NCBI RefSeq assembly: GCF_008580665.1
Contig: NZ_BKDJ01000001.1
Location: 248,001-312,000, forward strand
Length of the DNA: 64,000 nucleotides
Direction: 5' to 3'
Source: Zafaria cholistanensis
Lineage (GTDB): Bacteria > Actinomycetota > Actinomycetes > Actinomycetales > Micrococcaceae
The position numbers and the translations under genes were made by a program. Numbering within the stretch: position 1 is the first letter of the stretch; each line of letters starts with the position of its first letter. The notes beneath the pieces are model-generated. The model worked only from the letters and a program-made list of their open reading frames with translations. It made no database searches and was not told the DNA's origin. Below, in pieces: positions 45,080 to 53,816 of the stretch.

Positions 45080-45715
45080 ATGTCCCACAGCCAAGGGTGC
45101 GGCTGGCAGGTGGCGGCGGGCATGCATGGACAGATGCTGCTGGCCCTGTACCTGCGCGACCTGGCACAAATCAATCCGGTGGGGCACCCGGTGCTGTGCC
45201 CGCTCGACCCGCCCGTCAAGCCGGCCGCCGCGGCGGAAATCGGTCCCCATGCCGCCGCCGAGCTGCGCCAGGAGTGGCAGCGCTGGTGGCACCGCCTGCT
45301 GCGCAGCGACGGGAACCTCGGCAGTTCCGCCGCCGCCCAGGCGCAGGAGCTGGCCGGAGCGCTGGATGCGCCCGCCTTCGGAAGGTTCAACGACTCGCCC
45401 ACGCTGCAGCACCTGCTGCGGGCGCACTACGGGGCCGCCTTCGACTGGACGCGCGAGCGCCTGGAGGAATACCGCGGCAATGGAGCGGTGCCCGCCACGC
45501 GGGGCCGGGACCTGGTGGAACGCATGATCCAGGACCGCGAGCTTGAGGTGGACCGGGCGGCCCCTCCATTCAGGCTGGCCCTGCTGGAGTTGCCCCTGGC
45601 CGAACCGCGGGCGTGGTTCGTCGAGCCCGCCACCGTGATCCTGAGCCGGGACCTGCCGCGTGACGAGGGGCTTTTCCGGTCCTACCTGCAGCCGGTGGTC
45701 GACCTGCTGGTTTGA
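45080..45715 (+). CDS. Conserved hypothetical protein
   Basis: A 211-residue soluble protein of unknown function. It starts MSHSQGCGWQVAAGMHGQML. It has a Trp-rich helix (RQEWQRWWHRLLRSDG, residues ~72-87) and a C-terminal region LPLAEPRAWFVEPATVILSR that resembles a conserved tail of actinobacterial proteins encoded near gltA. No metal, nucleotide or membrane motif is seen. GAAAGG lies 8 bases before ATG 45080; the frame is open slightly further up, but that part lies in the gltA terminator region. Confidence 0.7.
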   Translation: MSHSQGCGWQVAAGMHGQMLLALYLRDLAQINPVGHPVLCPLDPPVKPAAAAEIGPHAAAELRQEWQRWWHRLLRSDGNLGSSAAAQAQELAGALDAPAFGRFNDSPTLQHLLRAHYGAAFDWTRERLEEYRGNGAVPATRGRDLVERMIQDRELEVDRAAPPFRLALLELPLAEPRAWFVEPATVILSRDLPRDEGLFRSYLQPVVDLLV

Positions 45716-45729
45716 GCCCGCCCCGGTGC

Positions 45730-46653
45730 CTAGGTCCCCGCGACGACGGTGATGACCACGGCGCCGTCGGTGGTCGCGGCCGTGACCCAGCCCTTCTCGG
45801 CGCGGTTCCACACCAGTCCGGCGTTGCCCACCGCCGTCGTCTGGTGCTGGTCGGCGGTGGCCACCGCCCACTGGGCCACGGCCCAGCCGCGTTTGCCCGG
45901 AGCCCGCACGGTCACGCTGCGCCCGTCGACCGTGGTGTCCAGGTTGCCGAAAGCGGCCTCGAGGGAGGCCACCAGAGCGTCCGCGTTCCCGGCTCCGTCG
46001 GCGCGGCGCAGCACGCAGTTCAGGGCCGCGGGGGAGTTGCCGGTCAGGGCCGAGGCGTAGGCCCGGCCCTCCGGCTCGTGATCGGCATACGCCCGCGGGT
46101 AAGCGCTGCGCTGGACCTTCTGGGCGGCCTCGGTGACCTCCATCGCGCGGTAGTCGAACGTCTCCAGTTCCGCGTAAAAGCGGTTCGCCGCATAGATCGG
46201 GTCCATGACCTGGGCCTCGGTGCCCCAGCCCTGGGAGGGGCGCTGCTGGAACAGCCCGCGCGAATCGGGGCCCGCGGTGTCCCCGTAGTCGATGTTGCGC
46301 AGCTTCGATTCCTGCACGGCGGTGGCGATGCCGATCGTTGCCGCCCGCGCGGGCAGGCCGCGGCGGACGGACACGGCGGCGATCAGGGCCGCGTTGGCGG
46401 CCTGCTCGGGATCCAGGCGGTGCTCGTCGGTTCCGACGACGGCGGTGCAGTGCTCGCGCACCAGGGTTTCCTCGCGCTCCAGGAAGAGGGCCGCGGCGAA
46501 TGCCCCGCCACCCACGACGCCCACGCACAGCCCGAGCGCAACAAGGGTGCGGACCAGCCGTTGCCGGCGGGTCCGCGGGCTGCGCCCGCTTCCGGGGCCG
46601 TGGCCGGACCCGGAAGCAAGCGCGAAGACGGTTTCCCGTGCGTCAGTTGGCAT
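45730..46653 (-). CDS. Secreted transglycosylase-like protein
   Basis: A 307-residue membrane-anchored or exported protein. The cytoplasmic N-terminus is basic and is followed by one membrane segment ([20 protein letters not shown]). The extracytoplasmic part contains [20 protein letters not shown] and [19 protein letters not shown], the layout of lysozyme/transglycosylase domains with a candidate catalytic Glu in VQES. In databases such proteins are often wrongly named heavy-metal transporters. Its ATG lies inside the dapD end (11-base overlap), so it is co-translated with a peptidoglycan-precursor enzyme, which suits a cell-wall role. Confidence 0.78.
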   Translation of the reverse strand: MPTDARETVFALASGSGHGPGSGRSPRTRRQRLVRTLVALGLCVGVVGGGAFAAALFLEREETLVREHCTAVVGTDEHRLDPEQAANAALIAAVSVRRGLPARAATIGIATAVQESKLRNIDYGDTAGPDSRGLFQQRPSQGWGTEAQVMDPIYAANRFYAELETFDYRAMEVTEAAQKVQRSAYPRAYADHEPEGRAYASALTGNSPAALNCVLRRADGAGNADALVASLEAAFGNLDTTVDGRSVTVRAPGKRGWAVAQWAVATADQHQTTAVGNAGLVWNRAEKGWVTAATTDGAVVITVVAGT

Positions 46654-47602
46654 GCAGCGCGGAGTTCAGTTCCACGGTCTGGCCCAGCCGCGGCAGGGCC
46701 TCCACCGCGCCGGTGAGGGAGTTGCGGCGGAAGAGCAGGTTCGGGACGCCGGAGAGCTCCAGCGCCTTGACCGTCCGTTCGCCCAGCACCACGCGCGTGC
46801 CCGCCGTGACGTAGAGTCCGGCCTCGACGACGCAGTCGTCGCCGATGGAGATGCCGATGCCGGAGTTGGCTCCCAGCAGGACCCGCTCGCCCACGACGAT
46901 CCGTTCCTTGCCGCCACCGGAGAGGGTGCCCATGATGGAGGCGCCACCGCCGACGTCGGAGCCGTCGCCGACCACCACGGAGGCGGAGATGCGGCCCTCG
47001 ACCATGGAGGTGCCCAGGGTTCCGGCGTTGAAGTTCACGAACCCCTCGTGCATGACGGTGGTGCCCGGCGCCAGGTGCGCGCCCAGGCGGACGCGTCCCG
47101 CATCGGCGATGCGCACGCCGGATGGCATCACATAGTCGACCATGCGCGGGAACTTGTCCACGCCGTACACGGTCACGGCGCCGCGCTTGCGCAGCTTCAG
47201 GCGGGTGGCCTCGAAGCCGTCCACGGCGCACGGGCCGAAGTTGGTCCACACGACGTTGGCCAGCAGTCCGAAGATGCCGTCCAGGTTCTGCGAGTTCGGG
47301 GCCACCAGGCGGTGGGAGAGCAGGTGCAGGCGCAGCCAGGCATCGGCGGAATCCGCCGGGGCGACGTCCAGGTCGACCTCCAGGGAGACCACGGACTGCG
47401 TGGTCCCGCGGTCGGCGTCGTCCGCGGCCACGGCCTTCAGTTCGCCGGCAAGCTGCTCGGCGCCGGACAGCGGGCCGAGGGCCGGGGCCGGGAACCAGGC
47501 GTCAAGGACGGTGCCGTCAGCGGCAAGGGTGGCCAGGCCGTGGCCGGAAGCCAGGCGGACGGGATTTTGGGCAGGGCTGTGCTGGGCATCTGCGGTAGTC
47601 AT
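46643..47602 (-). CDS. dapD: Tetrahydrodipicolinate N-succinyltransferase
   Basis: A 319-residue actinobacterial-type DapD. It succinylates tetrahydrodipicolinate in the lysine/DAP pathway. An N-terminal alpha/beta domain is followed by a left-handed beta-helix with hexapeptide repeats ([59 protein letters not shown]). ATG 47602 is chosen for the TACCAT box seven bases upstream; a longer start at 47611 would read into that box. It is divergent from dapE, and the following transglycosylase-like gene overlaps it by 11 bases. Confidence 0.95.
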   Translation of the reverse strand: MTTADAQHSPAQNPVRLASGHGLATLAADGTVLDAWFPAPALGPLSGAEQLAGELKAVAADDADRGTTQSVVSLEVDLDVAPADSADAWLRLHLLSHRLVAPNSQNLDGIFGLLANVVWTNFGPCAVDGFEATRLKLRKRGAVTVYGVDKFPRMVDYVMPSGVRIADAGRVRLGAHLAPGTTVMHEGFVNFNAGTLGTSMVEGRISASVVVGDGSDVGGGASIMGTLSGGGKERIVVGERVLLGANSGIGISIGDDCVVEAGLYVTAGTRVVLGERTVKALELSGVPNLLFRRNSLTGAVEALPRLGQTVELNSALHAN

Positions 47603-47615
47603 GCCTCCCATGGTA
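47602..47615 (-). promoter_or_regulatory. Leaderless -10 box of dapD
   Basis: Minus-strand TACCAT (47610-47615), seven bases, then ATG 47602. A GGGAGG also lies in the gap but only one base from the ATG, too close for a normal ribosome site. Confidence 0.45.
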
Positions 47616-47686
47616 GCCGGGGGAGCGGGGTTGGCGCGTTTCCGCCTCCCACGCCTCGCTTCGCTCGACGCGGGGCCCTCGGCGGC

Positions 47687-47699
47687 TAGGCTGGGCGGG
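47687..47699 (+). promoter_or_regulatory. Leaderless -10 box of dapE
   Basis: TAGGCT at 47687-47692, six bases, then GTG 47699. About 70 bases separate it from the divergent dapD box. Confidence 0.55.
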
Positions 47700-48808
47700 T
47701 GACTTCCGCCTTCCCCGTGCCCTCCGTCCCCGCCCCGCTCGACCTGGCGGGCGACGTCGCCGCGCTCGCCGCCGCGCTGATCGACGTCGATTCCGTCTCA
47801 GGCAACGAGCGTGTCCTCGCCGACCTGGTCGAGGACGCCCTGCGGGCGCTGCCGCACCTGAGCGTGCACCGCGACGGCGACTCGATTGTCGCGCGCACCG
47901 AGCTGGGTCGCGCCGAGCGCGTGATCCTGGCCGGCCACCTGGACACCGTCCCGCTGCCGAGCGCTCCCGGCTCCCGCGGCACCGTGCCCTCGCAGTGGGA
48001 CGGCGAGATCCTGTACGGGCGCGGGGCCACCGACATGAAGGGCGGGGTCGCCGTGCAGCTGGCGCTGGCCGCCGCGCTGACTGCCCCCACCCGCGACCTG
48101 ACTTTCGTCTTCTACGACCACGAGGAGGTCGAGGGGTCCAAGTCGGGGCTGGGCCGGCTGGTCCGCAACAGCCCCGAGCTGCTCGGGGGGGACTTTGCGA
48201 TCCTGCTTGAACCCACGGACGGCACCGTCGAGGGCGGCTGTAACGGAACCAGCCGCTTCCGCGTCACCACCCGCGGGCTGGCGGCGCATTCGGCCCGCGC
48301 CTGGATGGGATCGAACGCGATCCATGCCGCGGCCCCCGTGCTGGCCCGCCTTGCCGCGCACGAGCCCGCAACCGTGTCCGTGGACGGGCTCGAGTACCGC
48401 GAGTCGCTCAACGCGGTACGCATCAGCGGCGGCATTGCCGGCAACGTCATCCCGGACGCCTGCGAGGTGGAGATCAACTACCGGTTCGCCCCGGACAAGA
48501 CGCTGGCCGAGGCCGAGGAGTACGTGCGCGCGCTGCTGGAGGGCTTCGAGATCGTGCGTACCGATGGGGCCCCCGGAGCCCGCCCGGGGCTGAACCACCC
48601 CGCCGCGGCCGCCTTCGTGGCGGCGGTGGGGGCCGCCCCGAAGCCCAAGTACGGCTGGACCGATGTGGCCCGCTTCTCCGAGCTGGGTATTCCGGCGGTG
48701 AACTTCGGCCCCGGGGACGCGTTGCTGGCCCACACCGACAACGAGCATGTCCCCGCGCAGGCGGTCCGCGACTGCCTGGACGCGCTGCTCCGCTGGCTCG
48801 CCGCCTAG
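47699..48808 (+). CDS. dapE: Succinyl-diaminopimelate desuccinylase
   Basis: A 369-residue M20-family zinc amidohydrolase that removes succinate from N-succinyl-LL-DAP. Metal-site regions are [31 protein letters not shown] with the bridging Asp, and [17 protein letters not shown] with the catalytic Glu. A dimerisation domain with [19 protein letters not shown] follows, and the final metal His is in [10 protein letters not shown]. It is expressed divergently from dapD, an arrangement known in Actinobacteria. Confidence 0.96.
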   Translation: MTSAFPVPSVPAPLDLAGDVAALAAALIDVDSVSGNERVLADLVEDALRALPHLSVHRDGDSIVARTELGRAERVILAGHLDTVPLPSAPGSRGTVPSQWDGEILYGRGATDMKGGVAVQLALAAALTAPTRDLTFVFYDHEEVEGSKSGLGRLVRNSPELLGGDFAILLEPTDGTVEGGCNGTSRFRVTTRGLAAHSARAWMGSNAIHAAAPVLARLAAHEPATVSVDGLEYRESLNAVRISGGIAGNVIPDACEVEINYRFAPDKTLAEAEEYVRALLEGFEIVRTDGAPGARPGLNHPAAAAFVAAVGAAPKPKYGWTDVARFSELGIPAVNFGPGDALLAHTDNEHVPAQAVRDCLDALLRWLAA

Positions 48809-48815
48809 GCTGCCG

Positions 48816-48846
48816 GCCCCGCCCGCCTGCAGCAGGCGGGCGGGGC
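48816..48846. terminator. Shared hairpin terminator, dapE / gluD
   Basis: GCCCCGCCCGCCTGC (48816-48830) pairs with GCAGGCGGGCGGGGC (48832-48846). It begins 8 bases after the dapE stop and reaches the stop codon of the convergent gluD gene, so it can end transcription from either side. Confidence 0.75.
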
Positions 48847-49754
48847 TAGCGCCGGGGGCCGGCGTCGGCGTCGGTGTCCGGGAGACCGGGCAGGCCCACC
48901 GGCAGTCCGACGGCGGCCGGCTCCCCGGGCGTGGTGCGCCGCGGCCCGCGGCTGCCGAGCCGGCGCGAGACCCATTCGGCCAGCTTGGTCAGCGTGTAGT
49001 TGATGAGGATGAACACGGCCGCGGCCAGCAGCAGTCCCTGCAGCGTGTTCGCGTTGGCCGCGCCGAAGGTGCGCGAGTAGAACAGGAACTCCGTGTAGCC
49101 GATGATGTAGCCCAGCGCCGAGTCCTTCAGGATGACCACGCACTGGCCGATCAGCGCCGGCAGCATGGATACCAGGGCCTGCGGAACCTCCACCAGGCGC
49201 AGTGACTGGCTGTGGGTGAGGCCAATCGCGATGCCGGCCTCCCGCTGGCCCTTGGGCAGGTTGTGGACCCCGGAACGGACCAGCTCCGCAACCACGGACC
49301 CGTTGTAGAGGGTCAGCGCGACCACCACGGCCCAGAACGGGGCCTCGCTGCCGGGCACCAGGCCCGAGCGGGCGAAGAAGATGTTGAAGAAGACCATCAT
49401 CAGCAGCACCGGCACGGCGCGGAAGAACTCGACGACCACCGCGGAGGTCCAGTTCCAGGCCTTGTGCTCGGAGAGCCGGCCGAGGCCGAAGATCAGGCCG
49501 AACGCCACGGACAGCACGATCGACACCGCCGCGGCCTTCAGCGTGTTGGTCAGGCCCGGCAGGAAGAAATTGGTCCACGCGTTGGAGGTGAACAGCGGGG
49601 CCCACTTGTCCGGGCTCATCTGGCCCTTGCCCGCCAGGCCCGAAACGACCAGGAAAATGAGCCAGGCGATGATGAGGGCGCCCACCACGTTGGCGATCAG
49701 GATCCGGCGGCGGCCCTTGGGGCCGGGGGCGTCGAACAGTACGGACGCGCTCAT
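48846..49754 (-). CDS. gluD: Glutamate ABC transporter permease GluD-like
   Basis: A 302-residue HisM-type amino-acid permease, the last gene of a gluABCD-like operon. One extra N-terminal helix (IANVVGALIIAWLIFLVVS) is followed by the usual five-helix core. The EAA loop is GQREAGIAIGLTHSQSLRLV, then LPALIGQCVVILKDSALGY. The C-terminal ~50 residues are polar and Gly/Pro-rich. Its ATG overlaps the stop of gluC by four bases (ATGA). The substrate is inferred as glutamate from resemblance to Corynebacterium gluABCD. Confidence 0.9.
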   Translation of the reverse strand: MSASVLFDAPGPKGRRRILIANVVGALIIAWLIFLVVSGLAGKGQMSPDKWAPLFTSNAWTNFFLPGLTNTLKAAAVSIVLSVAFGLIFGLGRLSEHKAWNWTSAVVVEFFRAVPVLLMMVFFNIFFARSGLVPGSEAPFWAVVVALTLYNGSVVAELVRSGVHNLPKGQREAGIAIGLTHSQSLRLVEVPQALVSMLPALIGQCVVILKDSALGYIIGYTEFLFYSRTFGAANANTLQGLLLAAAVFILINYTLTKLAEWVSRRLGSRGPRRTTPGEPAAVGLPVGLPGLPDTDADAGPRR

Positions 49755-50428
49755 CGGGCCACCGCCATTTTCCTGGAAAGCCACGTGGTCAGCAGGCCGA
49801 CCGGGATGACGATGAGTACGAAGCCCAGCGCAAAGGTGAGGAAGATCGGGATGATGATGTCCCCGCGGAACTCCAGGGCCGTCTTCATGACCGAGGAGGC
49901 CTCCACGGCCACCGAGCCGACGCTGGCAACCGTGGTGTTCTTGATCAGCGCGATCAGCACGTTGCCCAGCGGCACGACCGCGCCGCGGAACGCCTGCGGC
50001 AGGATGATCAACCGGGCCGCGGGCAGGAACCCGAGGCCGATGGCCCGGGCCGCTTCGGCCTGGCCCACCGGAACCGTGTTGACGCCCGAGCGGATCGCCT
50101 CGCAGACGAAGGCGGCGTGGTAGATCGCCAGGCCCATCACGGCCATCCGGAAGAAGTTCTCGTTGAAGTTGGGGCTGAGCGTGAACCCCAACTGGTTGAA
50201 CAGCGCCAGCACCCCGAAAAGGATGATGATGGTCAGCGGGGTGTTGCGGAAGATGGTCACGTAGGCGGCGCCGATGGCCTCGAAGCTGGGCACCGGGGAG
50301 ATGCGCATCAGGGCGAGCACCGTGCCGATGGCAAGCGAGATCAGCGCGGCCCAGAAGGTCAGTTGGATGTTGACCCAAAACGCCGCCGCGATGTTGTATT
50401 CGGTGAAAAGGGACAGGTAGTTGTCCAT
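49751..50428 (-). CDS. gluC: Glutamate ABC transporter permease GluC-like
   Basis: A 225-residue HisQ-type permease with five hydrophobic helices. RNTPLTIIILFGVLALFNQL is characteristic of amino-acid permeases of this group. The EAA loop is GQAEAARAIGLGFLPAARLI, followed by LPQAFRGAVVPLGNVLIALI. It pairs with GluD to form the channel. The gap to gluB upstream (105 bases) holds a 13-bp hairpin likely to reduce read-through. Confidence 0.92.
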   Translation of the reverse strand: MDNYLSLFTEYNIAAAFWVNIQLTFWAALISLAIGTVLALMRISPVPSFEAIGAAYVTIFRNTPLTIIILFGVLALFNQLGFTLSPNFNENFFRMAVMGLAIYHAAFVCEAIRSGVNTVPVGQAEAARAIGLGFLPAARLIILPQAFRGAVVPLGNVLIALIKNTTVASVGSVAVEASSVMKTALEFRGDIIIPIFLTFALGFVLIVIPVGLLTTWLSRKMAVAR

Positions 50429-50475
50429 GGTCTGCCTCGATTGTCGGGGGCGGTGCGCACCCTGGTCGATGGAGG

Positions 50476-50504
50476 CCGCGGGGCCCCCGGCGGGGGCCCC
50501 GCGG
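50476..50504 (-). terminator. Intra-operon hairpin between gluB and gluC
   Basis: CCGCGGGGCCCCC (50476-50488) pairs perfectly with GGGGGCCCCGCGG (50492-50504) around a 3-base loop. There is no T tract. It probably attenuates or stabilises the transcript so that binding protein exceeds permease. Confidence 0.65.
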
Positions 50505-50533
50505 AGTGCCGTGGCGGAGGTCGGCAGTCGCCG

Positions 50534-51355
50534 CTAGGCGCACGGATCCTGGGCCGGCGGGTTCAGGTCGCTGGGGGTGTAGCCGGTCCCTTCGGTGTTC
50601 TTGGTCAGGGCCTTCTCCCACTCCCCGGAGCTGATCATCTTGCCGATGGCGGTGTTGATGGCCTCGCACCGGTCGGAGTCCTTGTTCAGCCCCACGCCGT
50701 AGCGCTCCTCGCTGAACGGCGCCCCCACGACCTTGAACTTGCCCTGGTAGGCCGGCTGCGCGGCCAGGCCCGCGAGGATGATGTCATCGGTGGTCACCGC
50801 ATCGATGGCGCCGCCCTCCATGGCGGTCACGCACTCGGCGTACCCGGGAAGCTCCTGCAGGTTCACGGAAGCGGCGTAGGTATCCTTCACCTTCTGGGCG
50901 GAGGTGGAGCCGGTGACCGAGCAGAGGGTCTTCCCGTTGAGGTCCTCGGGGCCGGCGATGTCGCTGTCCATGGGCACCAGCAGGTCCTGCCCGGCAACGA
51001 AGTAGGGCCCGGCGAACGCCACGGACTGCTTGCGCGTGTCGGTGATTGAGTAAGTCGCGAAGATCATGTCCACCTGGTTGTTCTGCAGGGCCGTTTCGCG
51101 GTTCGCCGACGGGGTGGAGACCCACTCGATCTTGTCCTCGGGGAATCCGAGCTCATTGGCCACGTACTTGGCCACGTCGACGTCGAAGCCCGTGTAGGTG
51201 TCGCCGCTCTTGAACCCCAGCCCGGGCTGGTCGAACTTGATGCCGATCCTGATCGTGTCCGACGGTTCCCCGGATCCCCCTCCTCCGCCGCAGGCGGTGA
51301 GCGCGAGGGCGGCGACCGCCGCCATGCCGGCGAGTGCGATGCGTGGGTGACGCAT
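50534..51355 (-). CDS. gluB: Glutamate-binding lipoprotein GluB-like
   Basis: A 273-residue SBP_bac_3 binding lipoprotein. The signal peptide ends in LTAC with the lipid-modified Cys at residue 22, followed by a Gly-rich linker. GFDVDVAKYVANELGFPEDK and NNQVDMIFATYSITDTRKQS are family signatures. It captures glutamate or a similar amino acid for GluC/GluD. It lies 47 bases after gluA. Confidence 0.94.
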   Translation of the reverse strand: MRHPRIALAGMAAVAALALTACGGGGGSGEPSDTIRIGIKFDQPGLGFKSGDTYTGFDVDVAKYVANELGFPEDKIEWVSTPSANRETALQNNQVDMIFATYSITDTRKQSVAFAGPYFVAGQDLLVPMDSDIAGPEDLNGKTLCSVTGSTSAQKVKDTYAASVNLQELPGYAECVTAMEGGAIDAVTTDDIILAGLAAQPAYQGKFKVVGAPFSEERYGVGLNKDSDRCEAINTAIGKMISSGEWEKALTKNTEGTGYTPSDLNPPAQDPCA

Positions 51356-51402
51356 GTGTTCTCCTTCGGTTGTGGCCCCGCCAGGTCGGCCGGGCCGCGG
51401 TG

Positions 51403-52179
51403 CTAGTGAGTGATCAGCTTGCTGAGGAAGTCCCTGGCGCGGTCGCTTCGCGGGTTGGTGAAGAACGTTTCCGGGGCGGCCTGTTCGACGATCTGCCCGG
51501 CGTCCATGAACACGACGCGGTCCGCTGCCTTGCGCGCGAAGCCCATCTCATGGGTGACGACGATCATCGTCATGCCCTCCTTGGCCAGCGTGATCATGGT
51601 GTCCAGGACCTCGTTGATCATCTCCGGGTCCAGGGCCGAGGTGGGTTCGTCGAAGAGCATTACCTTGGGCGCCATCGCCAGGGCCCGGGCAATGGCGACG
51701 CGCTGCTGCTGGCCGCCGGAGAGCTGGGCGGGCAGCTTGTCCTTCTGGTTGGCCACCCCGACCCGCTCAAGCAGCACCAGGGCCTGCTTGCGGGCCTCAT
51801 CCTTCGGCAGGCCCTTGACCTTGATCGGACCCAGCGTGACGTTGTCGAGGATCGACTTGTGGGCAAACAGGTTGAACGACTGGAAGACCATGCCGACGTC
51901 GGCCCGGAGCCGGGCCAGTTCCTTGCCCTCTGCGGGCAGCTTCTTGCCGTCGATGTAGATCTCGCCCGAGTCGATGGTCTCCAGGCGGTTGATGGCCCGG
52001 CAGAGCGTGGACTTGCCCGAGCCGGAGGGGCCCAGGACCACCACCACCTCACCCTTGGCAACTTCGAGGTTGATGTCCTTGAGGACATGCAGGGGGCCGT
52101 AGTGCTTGTTGACGTTCGCCAACCGGACGACCGGCGACCCGTCCGCGACCCGTCCGCCGGTTTGGGGTTCTGTGCTCAT
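51403..52179 (-). CDS. gluA: Glutamate ABC transporter ATPase GluA-like
   Basis: A 258-residue amino-acid transporter ATPase. Walker A is [19 protein letters not shown], the Q-loop is [13 protein letters not shown], the signature is [15 protein letters not shown] and Walker B is [15 protein letters not shown], followed by the switch His in [12 protein letters not shown] 52179 has AAGGG 9 bases upstream; in-frame ATGs exist at 52197 and 52200. It is the first gene of the operon and divergent from the LOG gene. A GTCCCCGGGGAC palindrome lies upstream. Confidence 0.95.
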   Translation of the reverse strand: MSTEPQTGGRVADGSPVVRLANVNKHYGPLHVLKDINLEVAKGEVVVVLGPSGSGKSTLCRAINRLETIDSGEIYIDGKKLPAEGKELARLRADVGMVFQSFNLFAHKSILDNVTLGPIKVKGLPKDEARKQALVLLERVGVANQKDKLPAQLSGGQQQRVAIARALAMAPKVMLFDEPTSALDPEMINEVLDTMITLAKEGMTMIVVTHEMGFARKAADRVVFMDAGQIVEQAAPETFFTNPRSDRARDFLSKLITH

Positions 52180-52217
52180 AGTCCGACCCTTAGCCATCAT
52201 CGGCGCTTTCACAAGGG

Positions 52218-52229
52218 GTCCCCGGGGAC
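52218..52229. promoter_or_regulatory. 12-bp palindrome between gluA and LOG gene
   Basis: GTCCCCGGGGAC is a perfect dyad, about 40 bases upstream of the gluA start on the minus strand. It is a possible operator for gluABCD; no regulator is known from this window. Confidence 0.35.
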
Positions 52230-52260
52230 AACACAAATTCTTGATACGGGAAAAAGCCGG

Positions 52261-52295
52261 TTGCGGGAGCACCGAGGAGGACTAGGCTGTGTGCA
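52261..52295 (+). promoter_or_regulatory. Leaderless promoter of LOG gene
   Basis: -35-like TTGCGG (52261-52266), 16 bases, -10 TAGGCT (52283-52288), six bases, then ATG 52295. Confidence 0.6.
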
Positions 52296-53074
52296 TGCTA
52301 CGCCAAGATGACACCGAACCTTTCGAAGAGCCCGTCCCGAGCCATGGCCGGCCCAAAGGGTCGGTGGTCCTGCGCCGCAGCCGGGCCAGGGCGCCGCAGG
52401 CTGACAGCTACCTGCTGGACACCAAGGAGTTCAAGGACTTCACCCACACCGACCCGTGGCGGGTGCTGCGCATCCAGGCCGAGTTCGTGGAAGGGTTCGG
52501 GACGCTGGCCGACCTGGGCCCGGCGGTGAGCGTGTTCGGCTCCGCCCGGGCCGAGCGCCAGTCGCCGCGCTACCGGCAGGCGCAGGAGATCGGCAAGCGG
52601 CTGGTCGAGGCCGGGTTCGCCGTCATCACCGGAGGCGGTCCGGGAGCCATGGAAGCGGCCAACAAGGGTGCCTTCAAGGGCGGGGGAACCTCGGTGGGCC
52701 TGGGCATCGAACTGCCCTTCGAGACCGGCATGAACGAGTGGGTCGATATCGGGATCAACTTCCGGTACTTCTTTGCCCGCAAGACAATGTTCGTGAAGTA
52801 TTCGCAGGGTTTCGTCGTCCTGCCCGGCGGGTTCGGCACCCTGGACGAGTTCTTCGAGGCGCTCACCCTGGTCCAGACGCAGAAGGTCACCAGCTTCCCG
52901 ATCGTCCTGGTCGGCACCGACTACTGGGGACCGCTGCTGGAGTGGATCCGGACCACGCTGGTCGGGGAGGGGACCATTTCGCCCTCCGACGTCGACCTGA
53001 TCCGGATCACGGACGACCCGGCCGAAGCGGTGCGCATCGTGGCGGAGGGCGCCGCCCACCACCACAACCCGTAG
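52295..53074 (+). CDS. LOG family protein (TIGR00730-like)
   Basis: A 259-residue Rossmann-fold protein of the LOG family, related to cytokinin riboside monophosphate phosphoribohydrolases, which cleave nucleotide N-glycosidic bonds. GGGPGAMEAANKGA and LPGGFGTLDEFFEAL (the PGGxGTxxE motif) are present, with SVFGSARAE at the start of the fold. The N-terminal ~70 residues are an actinobacterial extension. ATG 52295 is preferred over GTG 52289 because of spacing from the -10. The DivIVA-like gene follows 11 bases after its stop, matching mycobacterial gene order. Confidence 0.93.
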   Translation: MLRQDDTEPFEEPVPSHGRPKGSVVLRRSRARAPQADSYLLDTKEFKDFTHTDPWRVLRIQAEFVEGFGTLADLGPAVSVFGSARAERQSPRYRQAQEIGKRLVEAGFAVITGGGPGAMEAANKGAFKGGGTSVGLGIELPFETGMNEWVDIGINFRYFFARKTMFVKYSQGFVVLPGGFGTLDEFFEALTLVQTQKVTSFPIVLVGTDYWGPLLEWIRTTLVGEGTISPSDVDLIRITDDPAEAVRIVAEGAAHHHNP

Positions 53075-53085
53075 GAGAGGGCACG

Positions 53086-53400
53086 GTGGAAATCGGCCTG
53101 CTCTTCGTCGCGGTCCTCGTGCTGGGCGGAACCGTCTTTGCCCTGTCCGGAAGGCGGCGCACCGCCGCGGTGCCCGAAGATGCCGGCCGCGGCCTGCTGG
53201 TTGGCCTGGTGGAGCCGGTCCCGTCGCTGCCGCCGGTCCTGCTGCCCGCCCGCCCGAGGGCGTCGGACATCGAGAAAGTCCGCTTTGCGGTGGGGTTGCG
53301 CGGGTACCGTGCGGACCAGGTCGACGAGGTGCTCGGGGTGCTGGGCGGGGAGATCGAACGCCTTCATGCGGAACTGGCGACGCGCGGAACCGGCGTGTGA
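53086..53400 (+). CDS. DivIVA-domain membrane protein
   Basis: A 104-residue protein with one N-terminal membrane helix (IGLLFVAVLVLGGTVFAL), a short linker, and a C-terminal DivIVA-type segment: VRFAVGLRGYRADQVDEVLG followed by a short coiled helix. It resembles actinobacterial small membrane DivIVA proteins (Rv1209-like), possibly acting at poles or septa. GTG 53086 has AGGAGAGG 5 bases upstream. It is 11 bases downstream of the LOG gene and likely co-transcribed. Confidence 0.88.
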   Translation: MEIGLLFVAVLVLGGTVFALSGRRRTAAVPEDAGRGLLVGLVEPVPSLPPVLLPARPRASDIEKVRFAVGLRGYRADQVDEVLGVLGGEIERLHAELATRGTGV

Positions 53401-53401
53401 T

Positions 53402-53431
53402 TAGCGGCACGCGCGAAACTCCGGGATAATG
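53402..53431 (+). promoter_or_regulatory. Probable promoter of DUF3117 gene
   Basis: GATAAT at 53426-53431 matches TATAAT at five of six bases. TTAGCG at 53402-53407 lies 18 bases upstream. It would give a leader of about 90 bases before ATG 53530. Confidence 0.5.
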
Positions 53432-53529
53432 TGAAGTGCAAGCTGAACGCATTCCCACTTGCGGGGATGCTGCTCGAGACCGACCAGCGGGGCCCGCTCC
53501 GCTTCACAGAGGGAAGGGACACTGCGCCA

Positions 53530-53697
53530 ATGGCTGCGATGAAACCGCGTACCGGGGATGGCCCCATGGAGGTCACCAAGGAAGGCCGTAGCCTGATCAT
53601 GCGCGTACCGATCGACGGTGGCGGCCGCCTCGTGGTCGAACTGAATGCGGATGAGGCCGCGCAGCTGCGCGAATGCCTCGTGGGCGTCACGGAGTAG
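53530..53697 (+). CDS. DUF3117 family small protein
   Basis: A 55-residue protein almost identical in form to the actinobacterial DUF3117 family: MAAMKPRTGDGPMEVTKEGR, then RVPIDGGGRLVVELNADEAA and a C-terminal LRECLVGV. The function is unknown. ATG 53530 is chosen because the family starts there, although the frame is open upstream. A GGGAAGGGA site lies 12 or so bases before it. Its stop is followed at once by a 16-bp tandem repeat and a terminator. Confidence 0.93.
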   Translation: MAAMKPRTGDGPMEVTKEGRSLIMRVPIDGGGRLVVELNADEAAQLRECLVGVTE

Positions 53698-53744
53698 AGG
53701 CGCCAAGGACTAAAGGCGCCAAGGACTAGAAGCGCCAAGGTGTT
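53697..53744. repeat. 16-bp tandem repeat right after DUF3117 stop
   Basis: Units GAGGCGCCAAGGACTA (53697), AAGGCGCCAAGGACTA (53713) and a diverged third (53729). The first unit begins on the last base of the stop codon. Confidence 0.88.
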
Positions 53745-53747
53745 TCC

Positions 53748-53779
53748 GAAGGCCCGGGGGCGGTTGCTCCCGGGCCTTC
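53748..53779. terminator. Hairpin terminator between DUF3117 and methyltransferase genes
   Basis: GAAGGCCCGGG (53748-53758) pairs with CCCGGGCCTTC (53769-53779). It lies between convergent genes and can serve both. Confidence 0.75.
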
Positions 53780-53816
53780 CGCGTGCGGTGGCCGGGGCGG
53801 CAGGGGCTGTCCCGCG

